A DNA stretch of 64,000 nt from Paraburkholderia acidisoli (GCF_009789675.1 NZ_CP046913.1:434001-498000); one strand, 5' to 3'. Counted from the first letter of the stretch, positions 10,745 through 20,565 are shown. The notes: a model not told the origin generated them from the sequence alone. A program made the numbers and translations.

Positions 10745-11665
10745 TTACTCGCCCCAGGTCTGCAAATCGGCCACGGCTTCGGCGTCGATCGCGGCCGCTG
10801 CCTTGCCCGCGCACGGCGAACGCGCCGCGCTGGCGGAAGCGTCGAGCGACGGATTCGCGAGCTTGTCGAGCACCTTTTGCGGCACCGGCACGCTGGTTTG
10901 CGCGATCACCTCGCCGTGCTGGAACATCAGCAGGTCGCCGGGCGCGAAACGTGTCCAGACTTCGTTGTCGGTGAGCGGCGCGGTGGCGATCACGGCCACG
11001 CGGTCTTCCGGCGTGGTGTATTTCGCGAAGTCGATGGAAACGTCGGCATCGACGAGATGCGCCGTGGAAAACGGCCAGCGGCGCACGAGATAGTAGAGAT
11101 GCGTGGAGCAGTGCGCGAACAGCGCCTGACCGTTCGACATCAGGAAATTGAACACGCCGAACTGCGTGATCTCGCGCGTGAGCGTTTCGAGCGCGGCGAA
11201 GAGTTCGTCGAGCGGCGGCTGCGCGCCCGGAAACGCCTTGCGCAGACCTTGCAGCAACAGGCAGAACGCGCGTTCGCTGTCGGTCGTGCCCACCGGCTGG
11301 TACACGCCCGACATCACCGGATTGAAGTCCTGCAGGTCGCCGTTGTGCGCGAAGATCCAGTGCCGGCCCCACAGCTCGCGCTGGAACGGGTGGCTGTTTT
11401 CGAGCGCGCAGTTGCCCTGCGTGGCCTTGCGGATATGCGCGATGGTGTTGCGCGACTTGATGGGGTAATGCTTGACCATCTCGGCGATGGGCGAGCGCGC
11501 CGAGGCCTCGTTGTCGATGAACAGGCGGCAGGCCTTGTCTTCGAAGAATGCGATGCCCCAGCCGTCGGCGTGGTGGTCGGTGGCGCCGCCGCGCGCCGCG
11601 AATCCGGTGAAGGAGAACGTGACGTCCGTGGGCGCGGCGCAGTTCATTCCGAGAAGTTGGCACAT
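10745..11665 (-). CDS. YafJ-type class II glutamine amidotransferase
   Basis: This 306-aa protein belongs to the glutamine amidotransferase type-2 (Ntn hydrolase) family. Met is followed by the nucleophile Cys2 (MCQLLGMNC). HADGWGIAFF, HIRKATQGNCALENSHPF and IFAHNGDL are the conserved glutaminase motifs. No synthase domain is attached, so it is a stand-alone glutaminase-like protein of the E. coli YafJ group, whose substrate is unsettled. It converges on gltL. Nothing nearby points to an amide acceptor. Confidence 0.88.
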   Translation of the reverse strand: MCQLLGMNCAAPTDVTFSFTGFAARGGATDHHADGWGIAFFEDKACRLFIDNEASARSPIAEMVKHYPIKSRNTIAHIRKATQGNCALENSHPFQRELWGRHWIFAHNGDLQDFNPVMSGVYQPVGTTDSERAFCLLLQGLRKAFPGAQPPLDELFAALETLTREITQFGVFNFLMSNGQALFAHCSTHLYYLVRRWPFSTAHLVDADVSIDFAKYTTPEDRVAVIATAPLTDNEVWTRFAPGDLLMFQHGEVIAQTSVPVPQKVLDKLANPSLDASASAARSPCAGKAAAAIDAEAVADLQTWGE

Positions 11666-12198
11666 GGTGCTGGTGTTGCGCTGGCGTTACGAATGACGGC
11701 AGTGGCGGCGGGCGGAACTGGCCGCTGAGTCGTGACACGAACCGGTACAATGATGATTTTCCAAGCATATCATTGGCCTGCGGCTCGCCAATACGAAATT
11801 TGTCGTATGCATTCCACGAGCACGGGATGAAGCGGCCGCGCGCGTGAAACCGGCATGCATCTGCGCTGAACGCGCGGCGTACGTGCCCGCTGTTCGCGGA
11901 TTGCCGCACGCGGCCGCGTGCGGCAGGCGTGCAAAACGCACCCGGCGATGTCGCGTGTTTGCGACGCTGCGAGGCGACGTCATGCGCACCGCGTCAGTGC
12001 AAGCCGCTCGCGCCAGTGTGGAGCGCCCGTGCCGCGAGCCTCGCAAAAAAGCCGCCGAAGCCGCGAAAGTTGTTAAAGCCGCGAAAGTGGCCAAGGCCGC
12101 CAACGCCGCGCGATATGCCGAAACGCCGTACTCCGCCGTACCCGTTCTCCGCCGTACCTGTACTCATTACTCGCCGCCCAGCGCGCACCCTACAAGTC
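11666..12198. other. yafJ-pyrC divergent intergenic region with short direct repeats
   Basis: These 533 bp hold no convincing gene. Near the yafJ-type gene the sequence is AT-richer and probably contains its promoter. Closer to pyrC there is an 18-bp direct repeat (units 12060-12077 and 12078-12095, consensus GCCGCGAAAGT then GKYMAR). Three copies of CGCCGTAC (12124-12131, 12134-12141 and 12150-12157) follow. The frame reading alanine/lysine-rich here runs on into the pyrC region out of frame and has no plausible start, so I do not call it. Confidence 0.5.
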
Positions 12199-13254
12199 AT
12201 GAACGCCACTTCCCCCACGACTCTCACGCTCGCCCGCCCCGACGACTGGCACCTGCACGTGCGCGACGGCGCGATGCTCGCGGCCGTCCTGCCGCACACG
12301 GCACGCCAGTTCGGCCGCGCGATCATCATGCCGAACCTCAAGCCGCCCGTCACCACGACGGAGATGGCCGCCGCCTACCGCGAGCGCATTCTCGCGGCGC
12401 TGCCGGCGGGCTCGACGTTCGAGCCGCTGATGACGCTCTATCTCACCGACAACACGCCCGCCGACGAAATCCGCCGCGCCAAAGCCAGCGGCTTCGTGCA
12501 CGGCGTGAAGCTGTATCCGGCCGGCGCGACCACCAATTCGGACGCGGGCGTGACCGACATCCGCAAGTGCGCGGCCACGCTCGAGGCCATGCAGGAAGTC
12601 GGCATGCCGCTGCTCGTGCACGGTGAAGTCACGAGCGCCGACATCGACCTGTTCGATCGCGAGAAGGTCTTCATCGACCGCGTGATGACGCCGCTGCGCC
12701 GCGACTTCCCGGCGCTCAAGGTCGTGTTCGAGCACATCACCACGAAAGACGCCGTCGACTACATTCGTGCCGATACCGCCGCACCCGGCCTGCTCGGCGC
12801 GACCATCACGGCGCATCACCTGCTGTACAACCGCAACGCGATCTTCCAGGGCGGCATCCGTCCGCACTATTACTGCCTGCCCGTGCTCAAGCGCGAAACG
12901 CATCGCGTGGCGCTGGTCGAAGCGGCCACCTCGGGCGACGCGCGCTTCTTCCTCGGCACCGACAGCGCGCCGCACGAAAAGGGCCTGAAGGAACACGCCT
13001 GCGGTTGCGCGGGCTGCTACACGGCGCTGCACGCGCTCGAGCTGTATGCCGAAGCGTTCGACAACGCCGGCGCGCTCGATAAGCTCGAAGGCTTCGCGAG
13101 CTTCTTCGGCGCCGACTTCTACGGCCTGCCGCGCGCGACGGAAACCGTCACGCTGCGCCGCGAGGCATGGACGTTGCCCGCCGAACTCGACGCCGGCAAC
13201 ACCACCGTCGTGCCGCTGCGCGGTGGCGAGTCGATCGGCTGGAAGCTCGATTGA
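12199..13254 (+). CDS. pyrC: Dihydroorotase (class II, E. coli PyrC type)
   Basis: PyrC (351 aa) cyclises carbamoyl-aspartate to dihydroorotate in pyrimidine synthesis. Zinc ligands are visible: HLH in [10 protein letters not shown], the carboxylated lysine in GVKLYPAG, His in LLVHGEV, His in [10 protein letters not shown], and the catalytic Asp in GTDSAPH. The length fits the roughly 345-residue class II enzyme. The frame is open 90 codons upstream without conserved sequence, so ATG 12199 ([19 protein letters not shown]) is used. The stop overlaps the start of the next gene. Confidence 0.95.
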   Translation: MNATSPTTLTLARPDDWHLHVRDGAMLAAVLPHTARQFGRAIIMPNLKPPVTTTEMAAAYRERILAALPAGSTFEPLMTLYLTDNTPADEIRRAKASGFVHGVKLYPAGATTNSDAGVTDIRKCAATLEAMQEVGMPLLVHGEVTSADIDLFDREKVFIDRVMTPLRRDFPALKVVFEHITTKDAVDYIRADTAAPGLLGATITAHHLLYNRNAIFQGGIRPHYYCLPVLKRETHRVALVEAATSGDARFFLGTDSAPHEKGLKEHACGCAGCYTALHALELYAEAFDNAGALDKLEGFASFFGADFYGLPRATETVTLRREAWTLPAELDAGNTTVVPLRGGESIGWKLD

Positions 13255-14207
13255 GCGACGCGCGGGCTTCGGTCGGTACGGCAGCGGCGGTGAACGGCGC
13301 GGAGAAAAACGCGGTGAACGATGCGGGCGCAACGGCTTGCGCGCCGCGCCGCAGTTTGCCCGCCGGCCATTTCGCCGATATCGACTGGACGCGCCCGTGG
13401 TTCGCGCAACACGGCGCGCGCGGGCGCCGCTGGCAGCAGGCGGCGCTCGCGGGCTACGCGCCGTATCTGCGGGAATTGAATGCCGATGCGCGCGCAAGCG
13501 GCCAGCGTACCGGGCGCGGTCAGCCGCTCGGCTTCATCGCGCAGGACGAATTGCCCGAAGGCGCCGCCTACGAGGCGCACATCGCCGCAACCGGCCGCGT
13601 GCCCACGCGCCACAATCTCCACGACTTCTTCAACGCGCTCGCGTGGTTCGCGTATCCGCGCATCAAGGCGACGCTCAACGCGCGCCAGGCCACGGCCATC
13701 GACACGCTCGGCGTGGGCCCGACGCGCGGCGGCCTGCGCGACGCGCTTACGCTATTCGATGAAAACGCGGTGCTGTTCGCGTGCTCGGATGCGACGCTCG
13801 CCGCGGCGCTACGCGGCTTCGACTGGCGCACGCTGTTCGTCGCCGGGCGCGCGAAGTGGGAAGCGGCGTTCGACGAGGCGCCTGGTGCGGCGCACCGCGA
13901 GGTACGCGCCGAAGTGCGTGTATTCGGCCATGCGCTGCTCGAAAAGCTCATTGCGCCCTATGCGGCGTGCACCGCGCATGCGTGGATCATCGACGTGCCC
14001 GAAGCGTATTTCTCGTGGCCGCGCGCGCAACGCGACGCGCATCTGGACGAAGCGGTGAGCGCCGAACTCGCGGCCGCGCCGGCACTGAGCGGGCGCAGCT
14101 TCGCGCCGCTGCCCGTGCTCGGCATTCCGGGCTGGTGGCCGCCCAACGACAACCCCGCGTTCTATGACGACGCAACGGTGTTTCGCCCCGGCCGCCGCGC
14201 GCGATAA
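13251..14207 (+). CDS. DUF3025 domain protein, translationally coupled to pyrC
   Basis: This 318-aa protein of unknown function looks like DUF3025: [20 protein letters not shown] in the middle and [20 protein letters not shown] near the C terminus. No catalytic motif or signal peptide is evident. The proposed start is TTG at 13251, overlapping the pyrC TGA (TTGA) and preceded by GGAAG 6 bp upstream. A GTG at 13290 is a possible alternative. The overlap implies coupled translation with pyrC, but no pathway role can be inferred. Confidence 0.75.
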   Translation: MSDARASVGTAAAVNGAEKNAVNDAGATACAPRRSLPAGHFADIDWTRPWFAQHGARGRRWQQAALAGYAPYLRELNADARASGQRTGRGQPLGFIAQDELPEGAAYEAHIAATGRVPTRHNLHDFFNALAWFAYPRIKATLNARQATAIDTLGVGPTRGGLRDALTLFDENAVLFACSDATLAAALRGFDWRTLFVAGRAKWEAAFDEAPGAAHREVRAEVRVFGHALLEKLIAPYAACTAHAWIIDVPEAYFSWPRAQRDAHLDEAVSAELAAAPALSGRSFAPLPVLGIPGWWPPNDNPAFYDDATVFRPGRRAR

Positions 14208-14276
14208 AGCCGTCAGCCGGGTCAATCGATCCGGCCCCCCGCGTGCGCGGCGCGAGCATGCTAAGATCGCGCCTCG

Positions 14277-14686
<410 letters not shown>

Positions 14687-14719
14687 CACCTCATTCAGTC
14701 GCGCAACGCGTACGCAAAA

Positions 14720-14758
14720 AAGCCGGCGCGGTTCACGAAGAACCGCGCCGGCTTTTCT
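14720..14758. terminator. Bidirectional intrinsic terminator between rnpB and the osmC-family gene
   Basis: AAGCCGGCGCGGTTC (14720-14734) pairs perfectly with GAACCGCGCCGGCTT (14740-14754) around loop ACGAA. T-rich sequence lies on the plus side and an A6 run on the other. Confidence 0.9.
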
Positions 14759-14792
14759 TTGTGACGCGCCGTTTCAGGCCGAAACCGACACC

Positions 14793-15215
14793 TTAAACCG
14801 CGACGATCTCGAACGTATGCGTGATCTCGGCGGTCTTGCCGATCATGATCGACGCCGAGCAGTACTTGTCGTGCGACAGGTTGATCGCGCGCTCGACCGT
14901 GGCCGGGTTCAGATTCTTGCCCGTGACCGTGAAGTGGAAGTGGATCTTCGTGAAGACCTTGGGATCTTCGCTCGCGCGCTCGGCCTTGAGCGTGACGTTG
15001 CAGCCGCTCACTTCCTGGCGGCTCTTCTTGAGAATCAGCACCACGTCGTAGGCCGTGCAGCCGCCGGTGCCGACCAGCAGCATTTCCATCGGCCGCGGCG
15101 CGAGGTTGTGGCCGCCGCCTTCCGGTGCGCCGTCCATATTGACGAGGTGACCGCTGCCCGTTTCGGCCGCGAACGCCATGCCGTCCTGACCCATCCAGCT
15201 AACTTTGCATTCCAT
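14793..15215 (-). CDS. OsmC-family protein, YhfA-like
   Basis: This 140-aa cytosolic protein is of the OsmC/Ohr fold. Strong by-eye similarity to E. coli YhfA runs through the whole length: RPMEMLLVGTGGCTAYDVV holds one conserved cysteine, and INLSHDKYCSASIMI holds the second. OsmC/Ohr proteins reduce organic peroxides with this cysteine pair, but the YhfA branch has no settled substrate. The gene stands alone, convergent with rnpB. Its upstream side faces a 652-bp gap containing the candidate sRNA. Confidence 0.9.
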   Translation of the reverse strand: MECKVSWMGQDGMAFAAETGSGHLVNMDGAPEGGGHNLAPRPMEMLLVGTGGCTAYDVVLILKKSRQEVSGCNVTLKAERASEDPKVFTKIHFHFTVTGKNLNPATVERAINLSHDKYCSASIMIGKTAEITHTFEIVAV

Positions 15216-15498
15216 GCGTGTGCCCCTGCACCGTTTCTTGATTCAGTCGGCATTGTAGCCCGCGCCTTGTGGTATGTCCGAGGCGGACACGGCAGCGAAC
15301 TTTTCTTGCCCCAAGCTGCGATGTTGCGTCGCCACATCTGATCGGCAAGTCGGAATTCGCCGATTCAATTAGGGGAATCTCTCTAGTCAGTAGACTGTTA
15401 AATCGCCGCAAACAACATCAAGTAGTTGATTTTACGGACATTATGACGACCGGCGAGGTTGCTCGAGTTTATTTCACATTATGGTGTTGCTTTTCGTA
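15216..15498. other. Non-coding stretch upstream of the osmC-family gene
   Basis: This is the first part of a 652-bp gap (15216-15867). Bases about 15340-15500 are clearly AT-richer than the flanks. They hold no ORF with a ribosome binding site. The promoter of the leftward osmC-family gene should lie near its start. The rest of the gap holds the candidate sRNA and the rplM promoter and leader, listed separately. Confidence 0.5.
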
Positions 15499-15516
15499 AT
15501 GCAAATTTGCTTGCAT
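15499..15516. promoter_or_regulatory. Palindrome overlapping the -35 of the candidate sRNA promoter
   Basis: ATGCAA (15499-15504) and TTGCAT (15511-15516) form a symmetric pair. Inside them GCAAATTTGC (15501-15510) is itself a perfect 10-bp palindrome. The right arm is the -35 hexamer, so a bound protein would block or position RNA polymerase. No specific regulator is implied. Confidence 0.4.
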
Positions 15517-15539
15517 CGCAGCACCGTGGCAGGTATAGT
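15511..15539 (+). promoter_or_regulatory. Near-consensus sigma-70 promoter of the candidate sRNA
   Basis: TTGCAT (15511-15516) is followed 17 bp later by TATAGT (15534-15539), which is optimal spacing. The expected transcription start is at about G15547. Confidence 0.7.
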
Positions 15540-15546
15540 TTGTCTT

Positions 15547-15605
15547 GTCTCCTCCACTCCTCAAAAGGTGGATTAAGCCCGAGCAAACGCGCTCGGGCTT
15601 TTTTT
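15547..15605 (+). ncRNA. Candidate small RNA, about 59 nt, with anti-Shine-Dalgarno 5' end
   Basis: This is a free-standing unit with a strong promoter just upstream and an intrinsic terminator at its end. The predicted RNA starts with a C/U-rich single strand containing CUCCUCC, complementary to Shine-Dalgarno sequences. A small hairpin follows, with arms CCACU (15554-15558) and GGUGG (15567-15571) and loop CCUCAAAA, which exposes a second CCUC. The terminator stem AAGCCCGAGC/GCTCGGGCTT (15575-15600) ends in T7. There is no ORF inside. The layout resembles small regulatory RNAs that base-pair with ribosome binding sites. I do not recognise it as a named family. Alternatively it could be the leader remnant of a lost gene. 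Confidence 0.6.
15575..15605 (+). terminator. Terminator of the candidate sRNA
   Basis: A perfect 10-bp stem AAGCCCGAGC (15575-15584) and GCTCGGGCTT (15591-15600) with loop AAACGC is followed by a T7 run. Confidence 0.88.
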
Positions 15606-15696
15606 CGTCCAGCGCTTTTGCCGCCTTCGCCGGCGCGCTTCCACGGCGATCTCGACCCGTCCTCGCGACGCTTTCTGAAGAAAGTCCACGCAATTT

Positions 15697-15726
15697 TTGA
15701 CGCGCGGCCAAATTTCCTTTTATAAT
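15697..15726 (+). promoter_or_regulatory. Strong promoter of rplM-rpsI
   Basis: TTGACG (15697-15702) and a perfect TATAAT (15721-15726) are 18 bp apart. The predicted start near 15733 gives a leader of about 135 nt. Confidence 0.8.
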
Positions 15727-15732
15727 CGTGGG

Positions 15733-15758
15733 TTTCCCGCATCCATGCCCGCGGGAAA
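15733..15758 (+). promoter_or_regulatory. 5'-leader hairpin of the rplM-rpsI mRNA
   Basis: TTTCCCGC (15733-15740) pairs with GCGGGAAA (15751-15758) right at the predicted transcript start. Ribosomal protein L13 is known to repress its own mRNA in E. coli. Whether this stem is part of such control here is inference. Confidence 0.4.
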
Positions 15759-15867
15759 TCTGAGCGCGGTCGCAAGATCGCCTCGGTCAGGGAGAGCCTG
15801 CGCCGGCGCCAACGAGCGTCACCATACAAGCAGGACGATAGGGCACAGCATTTTTTTTGGATCGATC

Positions 15868-16296
15868 ATGAAGACTTTTTCCGCCAAGGCACATGAAGTG
15901 CAGCGCGAATGGTACGTGATTGACGCGACGGATAAGGTTCTCGGCCGTGTCGCCAGCGAAGTGGCACGCCGTCTTCGCGGCAAACACAAGCCTGAGTTCA
16001 CCCCGCACGTCGACACTGGTGATTTCATCATCATCATCAACGCCGGCAAGCTGAAGGTCACGGGCAACAAGACCACCGACAAGAAGTACTACCGTCACTC
16101 GGGTTACCCCGGCGGTATCTACGAAACGACGTTCGGCAAGATGCAGGAACGCTTCCCGGGCCGCGCGCTCGAGAAGGCTGTGAAGGGCATGCTGCCGAAG
16201 GGCCCGCTCGGCTACGCGATGATCAAGAAGCTGAAGGTCTACGCTGAAGCAACGCACCCGCACTCGGCGCAACAGCCGAAAGCGCTCGAGATCTAA
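15868..16296 (+). CDS. rplM: 50S ribosomal protein L13
   Basis: L13 (142 aa) is an early-assembly protein of the large ribosomal subunit. Signature features are [20 protein letters not shown] at the N terminus, [18 protein letters not shown] and the [20 protein letters not shown] motif. The length is standard. The ATG at 15868 is used; the region upstream is leader, with an unusual T8 tract at 15851-15858 and only a weak GGAT as ribosome binding site. It is co-transcribed with rpsI, 11 bp downstream. Confidence 0.97.
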   Translation: MKTFSAKAHEVQREWYVIDATDKVLGRVASEVARRLRGKHKPEFTPHVDTGDFIIIINAGKLKVTGNKTTDKKYYRHSGYPGGIYETTFGKMQERFPGRALEKAVKGMLPKGPLGYAMIKKLKVYAEATHPHSAQQPKALEI

Positions 16297-16307
16297 GGGG
16301 AGCCCAC

Positions 16308-16700
16308 ATGATCGGTAACTGGAATTACGGTACGGGCCGCCGCAAGAGCGCGGTTGCTCGTGTCTTCATCAAGTCGGGCAAGGGCGAAATCGTCGTCAAC
16401 GGCAAGCCCATCGCCGACTACTTCTCGCGCGAAACGTCGCTGATGATCGTGCGTCAACCGCTGGAACTCACGAACCACGGCCAAACGTTCGACATCAAGG
16501 TGAACGTGACGGGCGGCGGCGAAACCGGCCAGGCCGGCGCAGTTCGCCACGGCATCACGCGCGCGCTGATGGACTACGACGCAACGCTCAAGCCGGCACT
16601 GTCGCAAGCTGGCTTCGTGACGCGTGACGCACGTGAAGTGGAACGTAAGAAGGTTGGTTTCCACAAGGCACGTCGCCGCAAGCAGTTCTCGAAGCGTTAA
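16308..16700 (+). CDS. rpsI: 30S ribosomal protein S9
   Basis: S9 (130 aa) sits in the small subunit head with its C-terminal tail near the P-site t[17 protein letters not shown] at the start, [15 protein letters not shown] in the middle and the basic tail [12 protein letters not shown] are diagnostic. It has an AGGGGAG ribosome binding site and follows rplM by 11 bp. The operon ends at the hairpin at 16762-16802. Confidence 0.97.
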   Translation: MIGNWNYGTGRRKSAVARVFIKSGKGEIVVNGKPIADYFSRETSLMIVRQPLELTNHGQTFDIKVNVTGGGETGQAGAVRHGITRALMDYDATLKPALSQAGFVTRDAREVERKKVGFHKARRRKQFSKR

Positions 16701-16761
16701 TCGTTCATCGATCGCTTCGGCGCCTGCGCGCTCTGCTCCGGCAGTGGCGCAGGGCTGCTGC

Positions 16762-16802
16762 AAAAAAACCGCTCCGCGCAGGAATGCGCCGGGCGGTTTT
16801 TT
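16762..16802 (+). terminator. Intrinsic terminator of rplM-rpsI
   Basis: A long stem has an outer part AAAAACCGCTC with GGGCGGTTTTT and an inner part GCGCA-GGAA-TGCGC, with one C/C mismatch between. T-rich sequence follows. Confidence 0.85.
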
Positions 16803-16958
16803 CGTTTTATGAATGCGTTTGATCGCAAACTCGGGCGTTGGAATCGACGTTTGAGCCAAGCCAGGAAAGTGCCGAGAAACCCTTGATTTCGTGGGCTTAA
16901 GCACGATCTGTGGAACAGCCCTACAATAGCGGCTAGAAGCTTTTTTTGGAGAGTTCGA

Positions 16959-17324
16959 ATGAGCGCTGTCGCCGAAACCCCCGTGACCGAAATGCCCGGT
17001 CCCTTCGTTTTCACCGAAGCAGCGGCTGACAAGGTCAAGCAACTGATCGACGAGGAAGGCAACCCGGAGCTGAAGCTGCGCGTTTTCGTGCAGGGCGGCG
17101 GCTGTTCGGGCTTCCAGTATGGTTTTACGTTCGACGAAACGGTCAACGAAGACGACACCGTGATGACGAAGAACGGCGTCGATCTCCTGATCGATTCGAT
17201 GAGCTATCAGTACCTTGTGGGTGCCGAGATCGACTACAAGGACGATCTCAATGGCGCGCAGTTCGTCATCAAGAACCCGAACGCGACCACGACCTGCGGT
17301 TGCGGCTCGTCGTTCTCGGTCTGA
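16959..17324 (+). CDS. erpA: Iron-sulfur cluster insertion protein ErpA
   Basis: ErpA (121 aa) is an A-type carrier that delivers Fe-S clusters to target enzymes, including those of isoprenoid synthesis. The three conserved cysteines are present at C49 ([11 protein letters not shown]), C113 and C115 (TTCGCGSSF). The length and the [15 protein letters not shown] start match the family. TTGGAGAG lies just before the ATG. A TACAAT box at 16922 may be its -10. It is a single gene between terminators. Confidence 0.95.
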   Translation: MSAVAETPVTEMPGPFVFTEAAADKVKQLIDEEGNPELKLRVFVQGGGCSGFQYGFTFDETVNEDDTVMTKNGVDLLIDSMSYQYLVGAEIDYKDDLNGAQFVIKNPNATTTCGCGSSFSV

Positions 17325-17345
17325 TCGACGAATCTTGCTGAAAGA

Positions 17346-17374
17346 AAAAACGGGGCTTCGGCCCCGTTTTTTTT
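17346..17374. terminator. Intrinsic terminator of erpA
   Basis: A stem CGGGGC-TTCG-GCCCCG (17351-17366) with a stable UUCG tetraloop is flanked by A5 on the left and T8 on the right, so it can work for both converging genes. Confidence 0.92.
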
Positions 17375-17391
17375 CATCTGCTCGCCGGCAT

Positions 17392-18546
17392 TCAGCGCGG
17401 ATAAATCGCGCCTAGCACGCGCTCGCCCGCCGCGCCTGTGACCGTGGGCAGATTGCCGGGCTCGCGCGCCACGCAGCGCATGGCGAGCCACGCGAACGCG
17501 AGCGGTTCCACCTGCTGCGGCGGCACGCCCAGCGCCTCTGTGGTCATGACCGGCACGCCCGCCACGCCACCCGTTTCCAGCGCCTTCTGCAACGCCGCCA
17601 TCAGCGCCTGATTGCGCGCGCCGCCCCCGCACACGTACACCGCGCGGCAATCGCCCGCATGCCGCTCGATCTCGCGCGCGACGCTCACGGCGGTGAGCGC
17701 GACGAGCGTCGCCTGCACGTCGGCGGGTGAGAGCGCCTCGAATCCCACGAGTTTCTCGTCGAGCCATTGCACGTTGAAAAGATCGCGGCCCGTGCTCTTG
17801 GGCGGCTGCTGCTCGAAGAACGGCTCGGCGAGCAGCGCGTTCAAGAGCGGCTGATGCGGCGTGCCGCTCGCGGCGAACTGGCCGTTTTCGTCGTAAGGCT
17901 TGCCGAGGTGGCGCTCCGCCCAGAGGTCGAGCAGCGCGTTCGCGGGGCCGCAGTCGAAGCCGCGCACCGCGCCGGTGGCCGCCAGAATCGTTATGTTGCT
18001 GATGCCGCCCAGATTGCAGACCACGCGCGTTTCTTCCTGCGAGCCGAACACGGTCGCATGGAACGCGGGCACGAGCGGCGCGCCCTGGCCGCCCGAGGCG
18101 ACGTCGCGGCTGCGGAAGTCGGCGATCACGTCGATGTGCGCCAGCTCCGCGAGCAGCGCCGGATTCTGGATCTGCACCGTAAAGCCCTTTTCGGGGCGAT
18201 GCCGCACCGTTTGCCCGTGCGCGCCGATCGCCTTCACGTCGTCGGCCGAAAGATTGCCCGCGCGCAGCAACTCGTGGCAGCACACCGCGTAGCGCGCGGC
18301 GAGCGCGTTGCCCGCGAGCGCCTCGCGCTCGATCTCGTTCTCGCCCGGCTGTTGCAGCGAAAACAGCGCCTCGCGCAGCCCTTGCGCGAAACCGACGAAC
18401 GCTTCGGCCAGCACCACGGGCCGCTGCCCGGTCTCGAACCGCACGGCGATGCCGTCCACGCCGTCCATGCTGGTGCCCGACATGAGGCCGAGATAGACGC
18501 CGTCGGCGGGATGGGCGTTGTCGTTGCGTGCGTCGCGTGGCGCCAC
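17392..18546 (-). CDS. anmK: Anhydro-N-acetylmuramic acid kinase
   Basis: AnmK (384 aa) recycles cell-wall sugar by hydrating and phosphorylating anhydro-MurNAc to MurNAc-6-phosphate. [20 protein letters not shown] is the family signature. [28 protein letters not shown] and [12 protein letters not shown] form the sugar and ATP sites. [10 protein letters not shown] lies near the C terminus. The length is typical (about 370-390). It is convergent with erpA and divergent from tyrS. No murQ etherase gene is seen in the window. Confidence 0.95.
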   Translation of the reverse strand: MAPRDARNDNAHPADGVYLGLMSGTSMDGVDGIAVRFETGQRPVVLAEAFVGFAQGLREALFSLQQPGENEIEREALAGNALAARYAVCCHELLRAGNLSADDVKAIGAHGQTVRHRPEKGFTVQIQNPALLAELAHIDVIADFRSRDVASGGQGAPLVPAFHATVFGSQEETRVVCNLGGISNITILAATGAVRGFDCGPANALLDLWAERHLGKPYDENGQFAASGTPHQPLLNALLAEPFFEQQPPKSTGRDLFNVQWLDEKLVGFEALSPADVQATLVALTAVSVAREIERHAGDCRAVYVCGGGARNQALMAALQKALETGGVAGVPVMTTEALGVPPQQVEPLAFAWLAMRCVAREPGNLPTVTGAAGERVLGAIYPR

Positions 18547-18805
18547 GTTGTGCTCCTTTCGTCGTGAATGCGTGCGGGATGTCAGCGGATCAACCGGGCT
18601 GTAGCGCTGATTATCGGGGCAATGGCGCTCGGGCGTAAGGCCGGGCGCACGTCGAGGCCTAAGACCCGGCTTATGACGAATGGCCGACTGTCATGCCGAT
18701 TCCGCGCGTGTCACGCTGGATGCCGTGTTCCGTAAAACCGCAGCCTTGCCGGACGAATCACGTAAAATTGCGTTCTAGCCCAAGACTTAACGACAGATAC
18801 GAAGC

Positions 18806-20080
18806 ATGAGCGAGTCCATATCCAGCCAAAGCGCCAGCCAAAGCGGCAACAGCGGCGCGAAAGACGCCTTTCCGGTCACCGACGAAGTCCGTCACGCGCT
18901 CGCCGTTACGAAGCGCGGCGTGGACGAACTGCTGATCGAATCGGAGTTCGAGCAGAAGCTCGCGAAGAGCGCGGCCACCGGCAAGCCCCTGCGCATCAAG
19001 CTCGGCCTCGACCCCACGGCGCCCGACATCCATATCGGTCACACGGTCGTGCTCAACAAGATGCGCCAGCTTCAGGATCTCGGCCACACCGTGATCTTCC
19101 TGATCGGCGACTTCACCTCGCTGATCGGCGACCCGTCGGGCCGCAACGCCACGCGTCCGCCGCTCACACGCGAGCAGATCGAGTCGAACGCCAAGACGTA
19201 CTTCGAGCAGGCCGCGCTCGTGCTCGACCGCGAGAAGACCGAGATCCGCTACAACAGCGAATGGTCGATGCCGCTCGGCGCCGACGGCATGATCAAGCTC
19301 GCGTCGCGCTACACGGTCGCGCGCATTCTCGAGCGCGAGGATTTCACCAGGCGCTTCCAGGGCGGCGTGCCCATTTCGATCCACGAATTCCTGTACCCGC
19401 TCATGCAGGGTTACGACTCGGTGGCGCTCAACGCCGACCTCGAACTCGGCGGCACGGACCAGAAGTTCAACCTGCTCGTTGGCCGTGAACTGCAAAAGCA
19501 GTACGGCCAGGAACAGCAGTGCATTCTCACGATGCCGCTCCTCGAAGGTCTCGACGGCGTCGAGAAAATGTCGAAGTCGAAGAACAACTACATCGGTATC
19601 AGCGAAAAGCCCAACGACATGTTCGGCAAGCTCATGTCGATCTCCGACACGCTGATGTGGCGTTACTTCACGCTGCTGTCGTTCCGTCCGATGGACGAGA
19701 TCGAGGGCTTCAAGCGCGAGATCGAAGCGGGCCGAAACCCGCGCGACTTCAAGGTGCTGCTCGCGCAGGAAATCGTGGCGCGCTTCCACTCGCAGCAAGA
19801 CGCCGAAGGCGCGCTCGAAGACTTCAATCACCGCGCCAAGGGCGGTGTGCCGGACGACATTCCGGCGGTGACGCTCGCGGGCGCGCCGCTCGCCATCGGT
19901 CAGTTGCTCAAGCAGGCGGGTCTCGTGCCCTCCACGAGCGAAGCGCTGCGCAACATCGAGCAGGGCGGCGTGAAGATCGACGGCGCCACGGTGTCCGACA
20001 AGGGCCTCAAGATCGAAGCCGGCGAGTTCGTCGTGCAGGTCGGTAAGCGCCGCTTCGCGCGCGTCACGCTCACGGCATGA
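18806..20080 (+). CDS. tyrS: Tyrosyl-tRNA synthetase
   Basis: TyrRS (424 aa) charges tRNA-Tyr. The class I signature HIGH is at residues 76-79 and KMSKS at 254-258. [14 protein letters not shown] and the single-residue linker between motifs fit the TyrRS variant with a C-terminal S4 RNA-binding domain ([16 protein letters not shown] onward). The first 20 residues are a serine/glutamine-rich extension with no known role. It starts an overlapping operon: its TGA shares bases with the dtd ATG. Confidence 0.96.
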   Translation: MSESISSQSASQSGNSGAKDAFPVTDEVRHALAVTKRGVDELLIESEFEQKLAKSAATGKPLRIKLGLDPTAPDIHIGHTVVLNKMRQLQDLGHTVIFLIGDFTSLIGDPSGRNATRPPLTREQIESNAKTYFEQAALVLDREKTEIRYNSEWSMPLGADGMIKLASRYTVARILEREDFTRRFQGGVPISIHEFLYPLMQGYDSVALNADLELGGTDQKFNLLVGRELQKQYGQEQQCILTMPLLEGLDGVEKMSKSKNNYIGISEKPNDMFGKLMSISDTLMWRYFTLLSFRPMDEIEGFKREIEAGRNPRDFKVLLAQEIVARFHSQQDAEGALEDFNHRAKGGVPDDIPAVTLAGAPLAIGQLLKQAGLVPSTSEALRNIEQGGVKIDGATVSDKGLKIEAGEFVVQVGKRRFARVTLTA

Positions 20081-20565
20081 TCGCGCTGATCCAGCGCGTG
20101 CGGCGCGCCGAGGTGCGCGTCGCGGATTCCGGTGGTGAACGCGTGACCGGCGCGATCGGTCAGGGCTTGCTCGCGCTCGTCTGCGCGGAGCGCGGCGACA
20201 CCGAGGCGAATGCCGACAAACTGTTGGCCAAACTGCTCGGCTATCGCGTGTTCAGCGACGCCGCAGGCAAGATGAACCTCGGCGTGCAGAACATCGACGG
20301 CAACGGCAAGGCCGGCGGCTTGCTGCTCGTCTCCCAGTTCACGCTCGCCGCGGACACCAACAGCGGCCTGCGCCCGAGTTTCACGCCGGCCGCGCCGCCC
20401 GAGGAAGGGCGGCGTCTGTTCGAGTACTTCGTGGCCGCCGCGCGCGCGAAGCATCCCGTGGTCGAGACCGGCGAGTTCGGCGCCGACATGCAGGTGTCGC
20501 TCGTCAACGACGGCCCCGTCACGTTCTGGCTGCAAGTGCCGGCGCAAGGTGCGCAACTCACATGA
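20077..20565 (+). CDS. dtd: D-aminoacyl-tRNA deacylase
   Basis: Dtd (162 aa) hydrolyses D-amino acids mischarged onto tRNA. D-tyrosyl-tRNA is the classic substrate, which fits its place right behind tyrS. It begins [13 protein letters not shown]. The conserved [15 protein letters not shown] and [11 protein letters not shown] motifs carry the active site. The length is slightly above the usual 145-150 because of a short C-terminal tail. It overlaps tyrS and the next gene by four bases each (ATGA). Confidence 0.95.
   Translation: MIALIQRVRRAEVRVADSGGERVTGAIGQGLLALVCAERGDTEANADKLLAKLLGYRVFSDAAGKMNLGVQNIDGNGKAGGLLLVSQFTLAADTNSGLRPSFTPAAPPEEGRRLFEYFVAAARAKHPVVETGEFGADMQVSLVNDGPVTFWLQVPAQGAQLT

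Noticed and set aside
12041..12120. Ala/Lys-rich reading frame resembling a histone-H1-like protein before pyrC
   Set aside because: The repeat is short, the frame has no start with an RBS and runs on into pyrC out of frame.
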